NCBI RefSeq assembly: GCF_000143415.4
Contig: NW_003314323.1
Span: 1-64,000 of the forward strand
Source: Selaginella moellendorffii
Lineage: Eukaryota > Streptophyta > Lycopodiopsida > Selaginellales > Selaginellaceae
Length of the DNA: 64,000 nucleotides
Direction: 5' to 3'
Positions within the stretch are counted from its first letter, which is position 1, and every line of letters begins with the position of its first letter. Below, piece after piece: positions 30,601 to 42,973 of this stretch. The translations under genes were made by a program, and so were the position numbers. The notes under the pieces are model-generated. The model was not told the DNA's origin and did not search any database. It worked only from the letters and a program-made list of their open reading frames with translations.

Positions 30601-32485
30601 CATTTGGGCTCATAAATGCACTAGCAACATTTCAATGACTTATGAATAAGATCTTTGAGCCATACCTTGGCAAGTTTATTAGAGTGTAGCTTGACGACTT
30701 TTACATATATAGCAATTGAGCAACTCATTTGGAAAAGGTACAATAACATTTGAAAGACTAAATGAATCAAAAGATTGCCTAAATCTGGATAAATGTTAAA
30801 TTGCAAGCACAAAAGATACCTTAATTAGTCATATAGTCTCAAAGAAAGGAATTGAACCAAGCTAAAATAAGATATAAAATTTGGTGGAGATGTCTGCTCC
30901 AAGGAATGTGAAAGAGGTACAATGGTTTGTAGTTACTATCAAAGGTTTATTGAAAGATTTCCTAAAATAACTATGTTAGTTGACAACTTTAAGGACTTGA
31001 GCTAAGTTATCCACTTTTGGAGAAGCAAGTTAAAAGTATCATATATGAGGTGGAGAAATTCAAACACTACTTGTGGGGAAGGTATTTTGTGTTCTTCACA
31101 AATAATGCTACATTAAGGTACATTACAAACAAACTAACATTTGTTAAGAACTTTTCCAGATGGATGACAACTTTCGCAAAGTATGACTTTAAGTTTCAAT
31201 ATGAGAAAAACACTCAAGCAAGATTGGTTAGAGCTTTGGATTATAAAATACTTCTGGAGCAAGAAGAGATCAATTTATGCCAAGAAGAAGATTATGAAGT
31301 CTTAACAATGAGTGTTAACATGGAAGAATATTGGAAAATTTACAATTTTTTGAGAATAGGGAGTTTTCTAGAAGGTTATAAAGGCATTGAGAAGTGGAAA
31401 ATTATATGTAAATTAAAACCATTCACATTAATAGGTGATTAACTAATAGCATGCTTTGGAGAGCATTTAGACAAAATGAACAAAAAGAGATCATAAAGGT
31501 GTCATGAAGGATATTGTGGTGGACACTTCTCCCATAATTATACAATCAAGAAGATTGTGAATGTAGGATATTTTTGGCAAACATTATTCCAAGACGTGAA
31601 GGAATGGTGCAAGTTATATCACATTTGTTAGGCCATCGAAAGAAGAATCCTTCAATTAGGAAGTCTTCATTCAATTTTGCCAATAGGAGTTTTTGAGAAA
31701 TGGGGGATAGATTTTATAGAACTAATTCCAATGGCATTAAGTCAGAAAAGATTTATTTTGGTGGCAACAAACTACCTTACTAAGTGGGTTGAAGCAATAG
31801 TAACTAAAAGCAAAGGTGCCACCACACCTGAATACAATTTTTGTATTCACATTTTATTCGTAAAGACCATCTTTATAAATGTTATTCAGAAGCTGATGAC
31901 GTGACTTTTGTGGTGGCTCTCAAGGTGTGTGGTAGCCTAGGAGCTCTGGCAGCCGGGAAGAATGTCAAGGCCGAGATCTGCAACACTGGAGTGGAGAGCC
32001 ATCCGGTAAAAAGCTAAATTTATTATTACCTAAAGAGATTTATATAATTTCATATCAAGGAAGCTGTGGTAAACTTTCTTGTCCAAAATATATGCACAAG
32101 GTTTGGTTACCTGTTAGAGATTGTCACTAACTAGGGCCCACACTTCTACAATGAGGTGGTTAAAACACTAATGAGGAAGCTGTCAATAAAACATTGGTAG
32201 TCAACATCATACTATCCATAAATTAATAGTGGTGGAGAGAACAAATGGTGTATTATGCAAAATTTTAGTAAAGTTGACCATCGAGAAGAAGAAAGATTGG
32301 GATAAATGACTGTTAACAGCATTATGGGTTTACAAAACTATATATAAAGTAACAATCAACTTCACTTTTTTCTAGGTAATTTATAGGACAAAAGTTATAT
32401 TTCCAATTGAGTTGGAGATCCCAACTTTACAACTCTAAAGCATGTACTAAATGACAATGAAAACTTGTAATTAAAGCCTATTTAA
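30600..32485 (+). mobile_element. Decayed gypsy copy, plus orientation
   Basis: Pieces of RT (about 30610-30900), RNase H (31017-31442: KHYLWGRYFVFF, NATLRYITNK), the integrase zinc region and core (31677-31904: FEKWGIDFIEL, VATNYLTKWVEAI) and the integrase C-terminal part. Many stops. It is interrupted at about 31820-32065 by foreign DNA with a PPR fragment. It corresponds to the inverted copy at 33789-35300 and the copy at 45030-47400. Confidence 0.7.
31893..32015 (+). pseudogene. Captured PPR-protein fragment (about 41 codons)
   Basis: The frame reads DDVTFVVALKVCGSLGALAA and then GKNVKAEICNTGVESHPV. This is the typical plant pentatricopeptide motif run (TF..ALKACGSLGAL..GK.IHAEI). It lies in an insertion of about 245 bp that the inverted sister copy of this gypsy element lacks, between ACTAAAAGCAAAG (31820) and GAAGCTGTGG (32065). 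Confidence 0.6.
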
Positions 32486-32486
32486 C

Positions 32487-33788
32487 TTGTTTGCCACGCA
32501 TACAAAAGCAAAAGGAGTATGGGTTATAGTGGATCGGTTGATAAAGTATGTGTGGTTGTTAGCTCTTCGAAAGATTGTCACTACCCTAGATTTGGCTATA
32601 GTTTACTTGGAGAAGGTTTTTCCTGATTTTGGTTTGCTAGAGTACATCATTAGTGATCAAGATTCTAAATTAACAAGTGGATTTTGGAAGAAATTTGCGA
32701 AGGCTATACAAGTGACTTTGAAAGTCTCAAATGAATATCATTCTCAGACAGATGGGCAAACTGAGTGTGTGAATCAAGTGGTGGAGGATATACTACATTC
32801 TAGCGTTAATCAAAGGCAAGGACAATGGAATCTATATCTTCCATTAGTGCAATTTGTTTATAATAATAACCAACACAATGGAACCAAGCTAAGTCCTTAC
32901 TTTGCCATGTTTGGAAGGCATCCCCAAACAGTGGTGGAGTTGGGATTGCATTTGAGTAAGGACATCCAAGATAATTCTAAGGTGATTGATCTAGCCATAG
33001 AACTTGATGAGATTCTGGTGGTGTGCAAACGGAATTTGCAAACAGCTTAGGATAGAGCGAAGAAGTTTGCTAATAAGCATTGTTAATTTCGGGAATATGA
33101 GGTGGGTGATCTCATTTTTGTGAGAGTGATCTTTTCGTCAAGTGAGTGGCAGAACACCTTGGTGCCTTTACAGACAAGGAAGAGTGACAAACTTTTCCAT
33201 TGATATGTTGATTCATATGAAGTGCTGGAACGCATTGGTAAAGTGGTTTATCGGGTGTAGTTGCCAGCTGGGGAGAAAATTCATCTAGTATTTTATGTTA
33301 GCCAATTGAAAGGTGTATGATCTCGAAGTGATAAGCCTAATGCCTCCTTAATGTATACGGTTGTGGAAGGTGGACCAAGAGCTTGAACAGGGTTCCCCAA
33401 AAAGGGTGATCACCGATACAACTCGTCCTTGGGACAAGGACTTTGTTGGGGGGGAAGAATTGTTAAGCGCCATCTTTGACCACATGGTCAACGTTGGTTA
33501 GCTGTGGAAGATGGACTAGGAGCTTGGGACAAGGACTTTGTTAGGGAGGAAGAATTGTTAGGTGTCAGTTTTGACCACATAGTCAATATTGGTCAAAGGG
33601 AGGCTCAAGGGTATATTAAAGCCTGTTAGGGTAAGGAACTTAACCTACTCTAGGGCTCATAGTAGAGCAGTGGCACAGTGGAGCTTTTGAGGTAGCTCGG
33701 GGGTGGTTAGGTGGTGAGGAACCTCAAGAGGTAATATAGCATAGTCTAAAGTGACTAAATCTTTGTTTTTTTGCGCCGGATCATAACA
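32487..33788 (+). mobile_element. 5'-truncated copy of the 38-kb gypsy family with 3' LTR
   Basis: 32487-33050 is integrase core and C-terminal region, close to 41770-42330 (VIVDRLIKYVWLLALRKIV, ISDQDSKL, HSQTDGQTE). It continues with the integrase tail and a complete 3' LTR at 33556-33788. The 5' end is cut at CTTGTTTGCCACG. It lies between the two inverted copies of another gypsy family. Confidence 0.75.
33556..33788 (+). repeat. 233-bp 3' LTR of the truncated copy
   Basis: TGTTAGGTGTCAG ... GATCATAACA, the same length as both LTRs at 38088 and 42741. A second partial LTR start (TGTTAAGCGCCATC) with its purine tract lies at 33462-33499, so the element's end is partly duplicated. Confidence 0.75.
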
Positions 33789-35300
33789 AGTATGATGTTG
33801 ATTGCTAGTGTTTTATTGATAGCTTCCTCATTAGTGTTTTAACCACCTTATTATAGAAGTGTGAGCCTTAGTTAGTGACAATCTTTAACAAGCAACCAAA
33901 CTTTATGCATATATTTTGGACAAGAAAGTTTACTAGAACTTCCTTAGTGTTGTTTTTAGTTATTATTGCTTCAACCAACTTAGTAAGGTAGTTTATTGCC
34001 ACCAAGATAAATCTTTTCTGACTTGATGCCACTAGAACTGGTCCTACAAAATCTATCCCTTTCTCAAATGGTTCTATTGGCAAAATTGGATAAAGACTTC
34101 ATGGTCAAAAGATTCTTCTTCCAATGGCCTAATAGATGTGACATAACTTGCACCATTCCTTCACGTCTTGGAATAATGTTTGCCAAAAATATCCTATATT
34201 CACAATCTTTTTGATTGTATAATTAAAGGAGAAGTGTCCACCACAATATCCTTCATGACACTACTTCATGATCTTTTTTCATTCGTTTTGTCCAAATGTT
34301 CTCCAAAGCACGCTATCTAGTTCAATTCAATAAAGTTTATCGCCTATTAGTGTGAATGGTTTTAACTTATGTATAATTTTTCACTCTTTACAACCTTCTA
34401 GAAAACTCCCTACTCCCAAAAATTGTAAATTTCCTAATATTCTTCCATGTCAACATTCATTGTTAAGACTTCATAATCTTCTTCCTGGCATAAATTGATC
34501 TCGTTTTACTCCAGAGGTATTTTATAATCCAAAGCTCCAACCAATCTTGCTTAAGTGTTTTTCTCATGTTGAAACTCAAAATCATACTTTGCTAAATTTG
34601 TCATCCATCTGGAAAATTTTCTAACAAATGTTGGCTTGTTTGGAATGTACTTTAATGCAGCATTATCTGTCAGGAACACAAAATACCTCCCCCACAAGTA
34701 GTGTTTGAATTTCTCCACCACATATATAATACTTCTAGCTTGCTTCTCCAAAAGTGGATAATTTAGCTCAAGTCTTTGAAGTTGTCAACTAGCATAGTAG
34801 AGGGGAAATATATATCCTCTACTCCCCTTTTGGAATAGAATTGTTGTGATAAAATATTTGCTAATGTTTATATTCATGTAAAAAGTCTCATCCCAACATA
34901 GTGCCACCAAAATCAGGGTTAAGCTTAGCAGCTGCTTCAAGTTTTCAAATGACATCACTCTATATGTAAAAGTTCCTTAAGGAGTGGTGAATGTTGTTTT
35001 TAGCTGATCCTCCTCCTTCATTTGAACTTGAAAATATCCAGAGTATCCATCACAAAAAGTGTACCACTCATCCCATGCTACTTCATTAAGGATCTTGTCC
35101 ATGAATGGAATGGGATAATAATCATGTTGTGTAACATCATTTAACTTTATAATTGATGCACACTCTCCATTTCCCTCCCTTCTTTAGTGTTACTACAACA
35201 AGTGACACCTAATTTGAATTCTCCACTTCAAATATAAAGTCATCTTTGATCAACTTCATTAGCTCAGCATAAGCCATATCAAACCTACATAGCTTTTGAA
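33789..35300 (-). mobile_element. Decayed gypsy copy, minus orientation
   Basis: Inverted counterpart of 30600-32485. On the minus strand: RT start (about 35260-35000), RNase H (34751-34551: KHYLWGRYFVFL, KYIPNK) and integrase (34083-33868: FEKGIDFVGPV, INYLTKLVEAI). It runs into topoisomerase I copy C at the right. Confidence 0.7.
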
Positions 35301-35399
35301 CCATTGTCTTTGCTCCTTGCTTGATTGGAATCTCATGTTCCACTATATCCAATTGCCACAAGTCCTCATAAGAGTTTACAAAAAGCTTTGGAAAACTTC

Positions 35400-36460
35400 T
35401 TTAACATCACTGTTGTTTTGTGATCTATGGGTTATAAATTTACAGTTTGATTTTCTAGGTAAAGACTCCACCAGGTATCAAAACTCTGTGGTTGTAAACG
35501 AAGAGGTATATTATGCTATATACAATTTTAAGAAAGGTATGTTGTGACTTGTGTTCTCCTCATTGAGATGAGCTGTTTGTTACATAGGGAAAAAGGAAGG
35601 GGTTGACCTCTTTGATAAGTTAGATACTTCTAATCTTAATGCCCATCTGAAGAAGTACATTCAAGGTCTAACAGTGAAGGTGTTTTGAACATATAATGCA
35701 TCATATACTTTGGAGATGCAGGTGACTTTTACTTTGTCAAGGCCAAAATGATCTGATGATTTACTTGTTACAATTGAAGGAGACACTTGGTACAACTCTT
35801 AACAAGAAAACTGCAGAATACTCCCGAGAAAATAAGGGGGTAAGAGAACATTCTGTTTGGTTAGCACTTTGCTGACAGAATGTCATCAACAGACAGTATC
35901 CAAGGGCCATAGTGCTCAGATGGACAGATTGGAGGCAAAGATTGCAGAGTTAAAGGTCCATTTTTCTTTATGGTTTGTTTGAGGCTGACGCTTTGCTATT
36001 GGCAGACACTGAACTTTCAACAGACTTGGGGAAAGTTAAAAAGGGCAAACCTCCAGTCCACACCACGGCTAAAAGGCCTCCAACCGCAGAACAGTAAGTG
36101 GATGATTTTTATGTTTCTACTTTTATGATCCTGACTATTCATGTAAATTCCAGGTTGGAAAGGAAGTTGGCTCAAACTGAAGATGACCTTGGATCTGTCC
36201 GTCAAAGAAGATCTCAAAACTGTGGCGCTGGGAACGTCAAAGATTAACTACATGGATCCTCCAATAACAGTCGCTTGGTGCAAGCAACATGAAATCCCCG
36301 TTGAGAAGGTAACCAGGCACTTTGTACTTTCATGTCTTTTATTTCTCTTACTGAGGCAGGAGATTTGGATCACAGGTTTTTAATAAGTCATTGCTGGCCA
36401 AATTAGCGTGGACAATGAAAGTAGAACCCAACTTCAGATTTTGTGAGGCTGATGGTGGTG
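35400..36460 (+). pseudogene. TOP1: DNA topoisomerase I 3' end, copy C (most complete)
   Basis: Exon pieces in order: LQFDFLGKDSTRYQNSVVV (35440-35540), LFDKLDTSNLNAHLKKY (35608-35660), [51 protein letters not shown], then [19 protein letters not shown] with the active-site Tyr (36220-36290), and [11 protein letters not shown] near 36380. GT/AG sites separate several pieces. Stops and small indels make it a pseudogene. Upstream exons are cut off by gypsy DNA. It abuts the 3' end of RLK-A pseudogene 2, as copy A abuts intact RLK-A. Confidence 0.8.
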
Positions 36461-38082
36461 CGGAAGAAGACCCTTGATTCTTTGAAATATATATTGTCTC
36501 CGGTATGCTTCCTCGTTCCCACTGGCTAGAAGTAGAGAGAAAAACTTGGAAGAAGGTGACTCCCCTCTGTCAATATAACGTCAACACTTGCGAGACTCTA
36601 TCTCAGTCTTGATATCATGGTCTCACTGTGAGAACTAGAGGATAACATCACGGACGAGTGGAGCTGAAGTAGGATCCAGGTAGTTGCAAGCTGAAGCTTC
36701 TGGAGTTACCATCACTTGAAGGTGGTGGCATCAAGAACGTCGATGTTACCTTCGAGCATATCCAGGACGTTTCTCATAGAGGGGCGGATTGCTGCCTCGA
36801 GTTGGATGCACCACAGTCCGATTTTCACGTACCTCTTGGCATCCTTGAGCTCCAAGCCACTGCTAGTGCTGGCGAGATCATTGTCCAGGAGCTTGTTGTC
36901 AATAAGCTCGATGACGTTGCCACTGTGAAACATGCTCAGCGCAGTTTCACCCAGGAAGCGCGGTTGTGAGGAGGATGAGGAGGAAGAGGAGGATGGAGGA
37001 TGGAACTGGATGGTGCGCTTGGAGCTGACGAGCTCGAGCAGCACGATTCCAAAGCTGTAAACGTGACTTTGGTGTGGAGCCACTCGGGTGCCATGTATCC
37101 GGGAGTTCCTCGCATGACAGTCACCACTTGGCTCTTTCCCCACTCGGCGAGCTTGCTCAGGCCAAAGTCGGAGATTCTGGCTCGTAAGTTCTCGTCCAGG
37201 AGGATGTTTTGAGGTTTGATATCCAGGTGAAGAACTTGCTTCCGGCATCCTTCATGGAGGTATGTGAGTCCTCGAGCAACATCTATCGCGATTGAGTGTC
37301 TCTGGTTCCAGTTTAACAGCAGATTTGCTGATCCGCCACCTTTGTCATCATCGTTCTTGGTGAAGATCCACTTGTCCAGTGATCCATTGGGCATGAACTC
37401 GTAGACAAGCAATGCAGCTGGTCCCTGGATGCAGAATCCCCGGAGCTTTACGAGGTTGAAGTGGTGAATGCTGCCAATGGACATTACCTCGGCCTTGAAC
37501 TGCGAGTGCCCTTTTGACGAGCCTTGGATCTTTACGTCCATCTTCTTGACAGCAACGAGGCTCCCATCCGCAAGCTCTCCTTTGAAGACGGATCCAAATC
37601 CTCCAGCTCCAAGCGTGAGCTCGGGATCAAAGTTTCTAGTTGCCATCTTCAAGTCGTGATAGCTAAACTGGTGTGGAAGTATCTCATCGAGCCTCATTCC
37701 TTCGATGAGCGCTTGCTTTTCCATGCGCCTCCTCCGAGATCTTCTCCACTTCCTGGTTGCTACGAAGATTACGACGCTAAGCACCACCCTGGCCACAGTG
37801 CTTGCTACCCCAGCGATCACTCCCTCATAATTCTTTTTGCTTCGAATGGACAAGATTACTATGTCTCATTCCAGGTGATATTTCTCAAGCTGGATCATAC
37901 CCAAGCTTCCTCCACACTTGCTCGTTCGCAGCCACAGCGTTTGGAGCACAGGGCTCCGTGAACGAATGATCGCTGAGACACCCGTTTGGGGAGTAGCATT
38001 CAGCCACCATTCTAGCGACCACAGTCCGTCTGTTTGGAGCTAAAACTTGGATGTTTTTCAAGCACAAGCTTCGGTCTTGGCT

Positions 38083-38087
38083 ATACC
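38083..38087. repeat. Target-site duplication ATACC, left
   Basis: ATACC before the 5' LTR and again at 42974-42978 after the 3' LTR. Confidence 0.85.
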
Positions 38088-38320
38088 TGTTAGGCGCCAG
38101 CTTTGACTACGTGGTCAACGTCGGTCAAAGGGAGGCTCAAGCGTATATTAAGGCATGTTAGGGTAAGGGACTTAACCTACCCTAGGGCTCACAGTGGAGC
38201 GGCGGTGCAGTGGAGCTTTTGAGGTAGCTCGGGGGTGGTTGGGTGGTGAGGAACCTCAAGAGGTGGCGTAGCATAGTCTAGGGCAACTAGATCTTTGTCT
38301 TTTTGCGCCGGATCATAACA
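38088..38320 (+). repeat. 5' LTR, 233 bp
   Basis: TGTTAGGCGCCAG ... GATCATAACA. Confidence 0.9.
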
Positions 38321-38343
38321 TTGGTATCAGAGCATTGGTTGCG

Positions 38344-41300
38344 ATGGCCGACCAAGCTGAACGCTGCAATCCTATTGTCGATGGTGGTGCCGACGAAGCT
38401 GTGGAGATTTGGACCATTCAAGATGTGGTTCATGAGCTGCGAGCCCTTAATAAAAATTAGCAAGAGATGCAAGACAAGATGCATGGCATGATGGATACCA
38501 TGCGTGGGCGTGTTGAGGCACTCGAGGCTGGACGGGGTAGCGCTCCAAGTAAGCCTTCTTTGGTAGATCGACTCAAGATTCCAACCTTTTCCGGTGATGG
38601 TGGTGTGGACGAGTGTCTCGCTTGGCTAGCTAATGTGAAGAAGTTCTTGGCTGCTAGAGGAACTCCAGATGCAGAGGCTTTAGTGGCTATTCCGATGGTT
38701 TTGCGTGATGCGGATCTTCGATGGTGGAATTGGCTTGAGGAGTCCCGTGTTGCGGATAAGAAACCACCAGTGTCTACCATGGATGAGTTTGAGGCTGCTT
38801 TCCGTTTACGTTTTGCCCCTCATTACGACGTGGAGAATGCTCGTACGGAACTTTGACATTTCCAGCAAGGGAAAATGACGCTCGGGGACTATATTGAGAA
38901 GCTTACTCACTTGATTAGTCGTGTTCCAACGAAGGATCCAGATCAAAACAAGTCCTACTTCATTGATGGCCTACATAGTGAGAGCATGCGGCAACCCTTG
39001 CGTCATTCTCAGCCTACAAAGAGTTTGGAGGAGCTCTTTGATGCGGCTCGTCGACTTGACAATGACAAGCACAAGTCTCGCAAGCGTTCGCGGAGTCCTT
39101 CTATCGAGAATCGTCGTGATGATCGCCGTGGACACAAGGATGGGAACAAGCATCACAAGTTGAAGTCGGTGGTGACTACTTCAGATGCAAAGGGGTCCAA
39201 GAAGCAGAAGTTCTTTATGAAGAATTATAGACAGGGTTGTCATCATTGCGGCGAACTTGGACACTACAAGGCTGATTGTCCGCAGTTGAAGAACAAGCAG
39301 CAGGACAAGAAGAATGGCCAATCTTCTTCTCACGGTAAGTCCGATACTAAAAAGTTGCAAACTTTGCAGCGTGAGGATGAGGAGAACGACCATTCCGGTC
39401 GGAGGAAGAGACTTTCGATCGTTGCTCGTCAGCTCAACTGTGTGTGGAACAAGATGGAGCTCGAGGATACGCGTGAATCAGCTTTAATGCTGGAGGGCGT
39501 GTTCCGTGGCGATCCAGTGCGGAGTTTACTGGATAGTGGGAGCGATGACAACTTTGTTTCGGCAAAGTTTGTTGCGGAGCATGGCCTGGTCACACGTGGA
39601 GTTCTTCCATACACAGTGGAACGTGCAGCCACCTCTACTCAACATTTCGATGCTTGTGTCGAGGGGCTGGAAGTGTTGGTTGGCAAAACCACACTTGTGG
39701 AGACTTTTTATCTCGCGGATATCCATCATGTGGACCTCATTCTTGGGATGCCATGGTTGGTGAAGGTGGATCCAGAGATAAAGTGGAGCATTAAGCGTAT
39801 CTCGCTGGAGTATGGTGGCGTTAAAGATGTGTGGTTTGGCGAGGGCGTTCAACCACCAATTGTTATGCTCTCTGCTACATCTTTGAAGCGGGCTTGTCGT
39901 AATGGAAAAGCACTTTCAAGTTACTTGCTGTTTGTTCGTGACTTGGGGGACCAAGGCACGTGTGTGGGAGAAGCAGCAGTACGGGATGTACTTGATGAGT
40001 TTTCTGATGTTTTTCCATCTGAACTTCCTCATGGATTGCCTCCATTACGAGGTGTGGAGCATGGGATTACATTGGAGCCAGGGATGCGGCCAATTTACCG
40101 GCGTCCATTTCGGTTAAGTTATGCGGAGGAGCAATAAGTTCAACGACAAGTCAAGGAGTTACTTGAGTTTGGATTTATTCAGCCAAGTAAATCTCCATTT
40201 GGTGCTCCGGTCTTGCTTGTGAAGAAGAAAGATGGTTCAATGTGGATGTGTATTGACTACCGTGCTTTAAACAAGAAGACAGTGAAGGACAAGATGCCGA
40301 TGCCACGTGTGGATGATATCCTGGACAAGCTTGGTGAAGCACGAGTGTTTACCAAGATTGATCTGAGGAGTGGATATCATCAGATTGCAATGGATGATGC
40401 ATCTATCTCCAAGACGGCATTCAACACAAGCTTCGGACATTTTGAGTTTACCGTTATGCCGTTTGGTTTGACGAATGCACCGGCCACATTTACTCGGTTG
40501 ATGACGGAGGTATTTGGGCATTATCTTCATGAGTTTGTGGAGATTTTCTTGGACGATATTCTTGTTTTTAGCAAGAATATGGAGGAGCATAGGGTGCATT
40601 TGCGCAAGGTTCTTTTGTTACTTCGAGATAGCAAACTTTATGCGAAGAAGAGCAAATGTGAATTTGCAAAGTCAGAGGTGGAATATCTAGGCCATATTGT
40701 GACATCTAAGGGTGTCAAGACGGATCCAAGGAAGGTGGCTGTGGTGGAAAACTGGCCTACACCGACTACAGTGGCCGAGTTGCGCAGTTTTCTTGGTATG
40801 GCTAGTTACTACCAACATTTCCAGCATAAGTTTGCAGAGGTGGCTATTCTTTTGATGCGGTTGTTACGCAAGAATGTGCCATTCGAGTGGAAGACGCCAC
40901 AAGAGGAGAGTTTTGTGGCGCTGAAACGATTGTTGAGTGAGGCTCCAGTGCTTCGCATTGCTGATCCATCGAAACCTTACGAGGTGACTTGCGATGCGAG
41001 TGGTTATGCACTGGGAGGAGTTCTCATGCAAGAGGGACAGCCTATTGCATATGAGAGTCGAACTTTGAATTCCGCGGAGCAATGCTATTCCACATATGAG
41101 CAAGAGTTACTCTCTATTGTTCATGCTTTGCGGACGTGGCGGCACTATCTTTATGGTGCAGTGTTCATGGTGTTGACAGATCACAAACCACTTGTGTATC
41201 TTTTCACACAGAAGGAGTTGAACACTAGGCAAGCTCGTTGGATGGTCAAACTCATGGAGTTTGGGGAGTTTCCTATTGAGCATCGTCCGGGAAAATCAAA

Positions 41301-42675
41301 TGTGGTGGCAGATGCTTTATCTTGTGTTCATCATGTGACGATGTTACGAACACGATTTTGTCATCATTTGAGTAAGGTGGTCAGCAAGTTTGGGCAGTTG
41401 GTTGAGCATGCTCAGGCTCAGGATGCTGAGGTGGCCTCTATGCCAGCCCAAATGGAAGCCCCTTTCTCATTGGTGGATGGGATTCTCTACTACAATGGCC
41501 GTGTATATTTGCCACGGGTGGATGCATTAATTACTCAAGTTTTATTCCACTATCATGATCGTCCAGAGGCCGGTCATTTTGGGGGGAAGAAGACGTATGA
41601 GTTGATTAAGCGCAACTTTTATTGGAGGAATATGAAGGCTGATATCCTCAAGTATTGTAAATCATGCGAGCTTTGTTAGCAGGTTAAGGTGCCACGGGAG
41701 AAGCCGGGGGGACTTTTGCAACCTTTACCTATTCCTCAGAGCCGTTGGTGTAGTATCTCTATGGACTTCATCACTTGTTTGCCACGAACACAAAGGCAAA
41801 AGGAGCAAGTATGGGTCATAGTAGATCGGTTGACGAAGTATGTGCGGTTGTTGGCTCTTCGGAAGATTGTCACTGCCTCAGACTTGGCTGCAGTTTACTT
41901 GGAGAAGGTTTTTCTTGATTTTGGTTTGCCAGAGGACATCATTAGTGATCGAGATTCAAAGTTCACCTGGAAAAGCTTTGCAAAGGCTATGCAAGTGACT
42001 TTGAAACTCTCGAGTGGAGATCATCCTCAGACGGATGGGCAAACTGAGCGTGTGAATCAGGTGGTGGAGGATATGCTACGTTGTAGCATTGGTCAAAGGC
42101 AAGGACAGTGGGATCTATATCTTCCGTTGGTGCAATTTGCTTACAACATTAACCAACACAGTGGAACCAAGCTAAGTCCTTACTTTGCCATGTTTGGAAG
42201 GCATCCTCGAACAGCGGTGGAGTTGGGATTGCATTTGAGTAAGGACGTTCAAGATAAGCTTGATTCCGAGGCAACTGATCTGGCCACAGAACTTGATGAG
42301 ATTCTGGTGGTGTGCAAACGGAATTTGCAAGCAGCTCAGGATAGAGCGGAGAAGTTTGCCAATGAGCATCGCCAATTCCAGGAATATAAGGTGGGTGATC
42401 TCGTTTTTGTGCGAGTGATCTTTCCGTCAAGTGAGCGGTGGAACACCTTGGTGCATTTACGGACAGGGAAGAGTGATAAACTCTCCCATCGATATGCTGG
42501 TCCATATGAAGTGCTGGAGCGCATTGGTAAAGCGGCTTATCGGGTGCGGCTACCAGTTGGGGTGAAAATTCATCCGGTATTTTATGTCAGCTAGTTGAAA
42601 GGTGTACTATCTCGGAGTGATGGGCCCAATGCCTCCTTGATGTATACGGCTGTGGAAGATGGACTAGGAGCTTGA
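38344..42675 (+). pseudogene. gypsy gag-pol in one frame with five in-frame stops
   Basis: Gag start MADQAERCNP; CCHC knuckle CHHCGELGHYKADCP at about 39240; protease LLDSGSDDNF at about 39530; RT with KIDLRSGYHQI, VMPFGLTNAPATF and FLDDILVFS (40360-40575). Then RNase H (TCDASGYALGGVLM, LTDHKPL), integrase HHCC (GHFGGKKTYELI ... CKSCELC) and integrase core (ISDRDSKF, HPQTDGQTERVNQVVEDML). The frame is broken only by stops at 38458, 38854, 40135, 41677 and 42592, with no frameshift. Each stop is one C-to-T change from CAG, CGA, CAA, CAG and CAG. Confidence 0.88.
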
Positions 42676-42740
42676 GCAGGATTCCCCAGAAAGGGTGATC
42701 ACCAGTACAACTCGTCCTTGGGACAAGGACTTTGTTGGGT

Positions 42741-42973
42741 TGTTAGGCTCCAGCTTTGACTACGTGGTCAACGTCGGTCAAAGGGAGGCTCAAGGGTATA
42801 TTAAGGCATGTTAGGGTAAGGGACTTAACCTACCCTAGGGCTCACAGTGGAGCGGCGGCGCAGTGGAGCTTTTGAGGTAGCTCGGGGGTGGTTAGGTGGT
42901 GAGGAACCTCAAGAGGTGGCGTAGCATAGTCTAGGGCAACTAGATCTTTGTCTTTTTGCACTGGATCATAACA
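42741..42973 (+). repeat. 3' LTR, 233 bp
   Basis: TGTTAGGCTCCAG ... GATCATAACA, followed by ATACC. Confidence 0.9.

Larger units (their letters stand above)
38088..42973 (+). mobile_element. Near-complete Ty3/gypsy LTR retrotransposon inserted in RLK-A pseudogene 2
   Basis: 4886 bp with 233-bp LTRs at both ends and a 5-bp target duplication ATACC. Primer-binding site TGGTATCAGAGC at 38322-38333 matches initiator-Met tRNA primers. One long gag-pol frame runs from ATG 38344 to 42675. The LTRs differ at about six or seven positions, so the insertion is fairly young. The purine tract expected before the 3' LTR is missing here (TTTGTTGGGT directly precedes it), while the sister copy at 33540 has AGGGAGGAAGAA. 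Confidence 0.92.
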
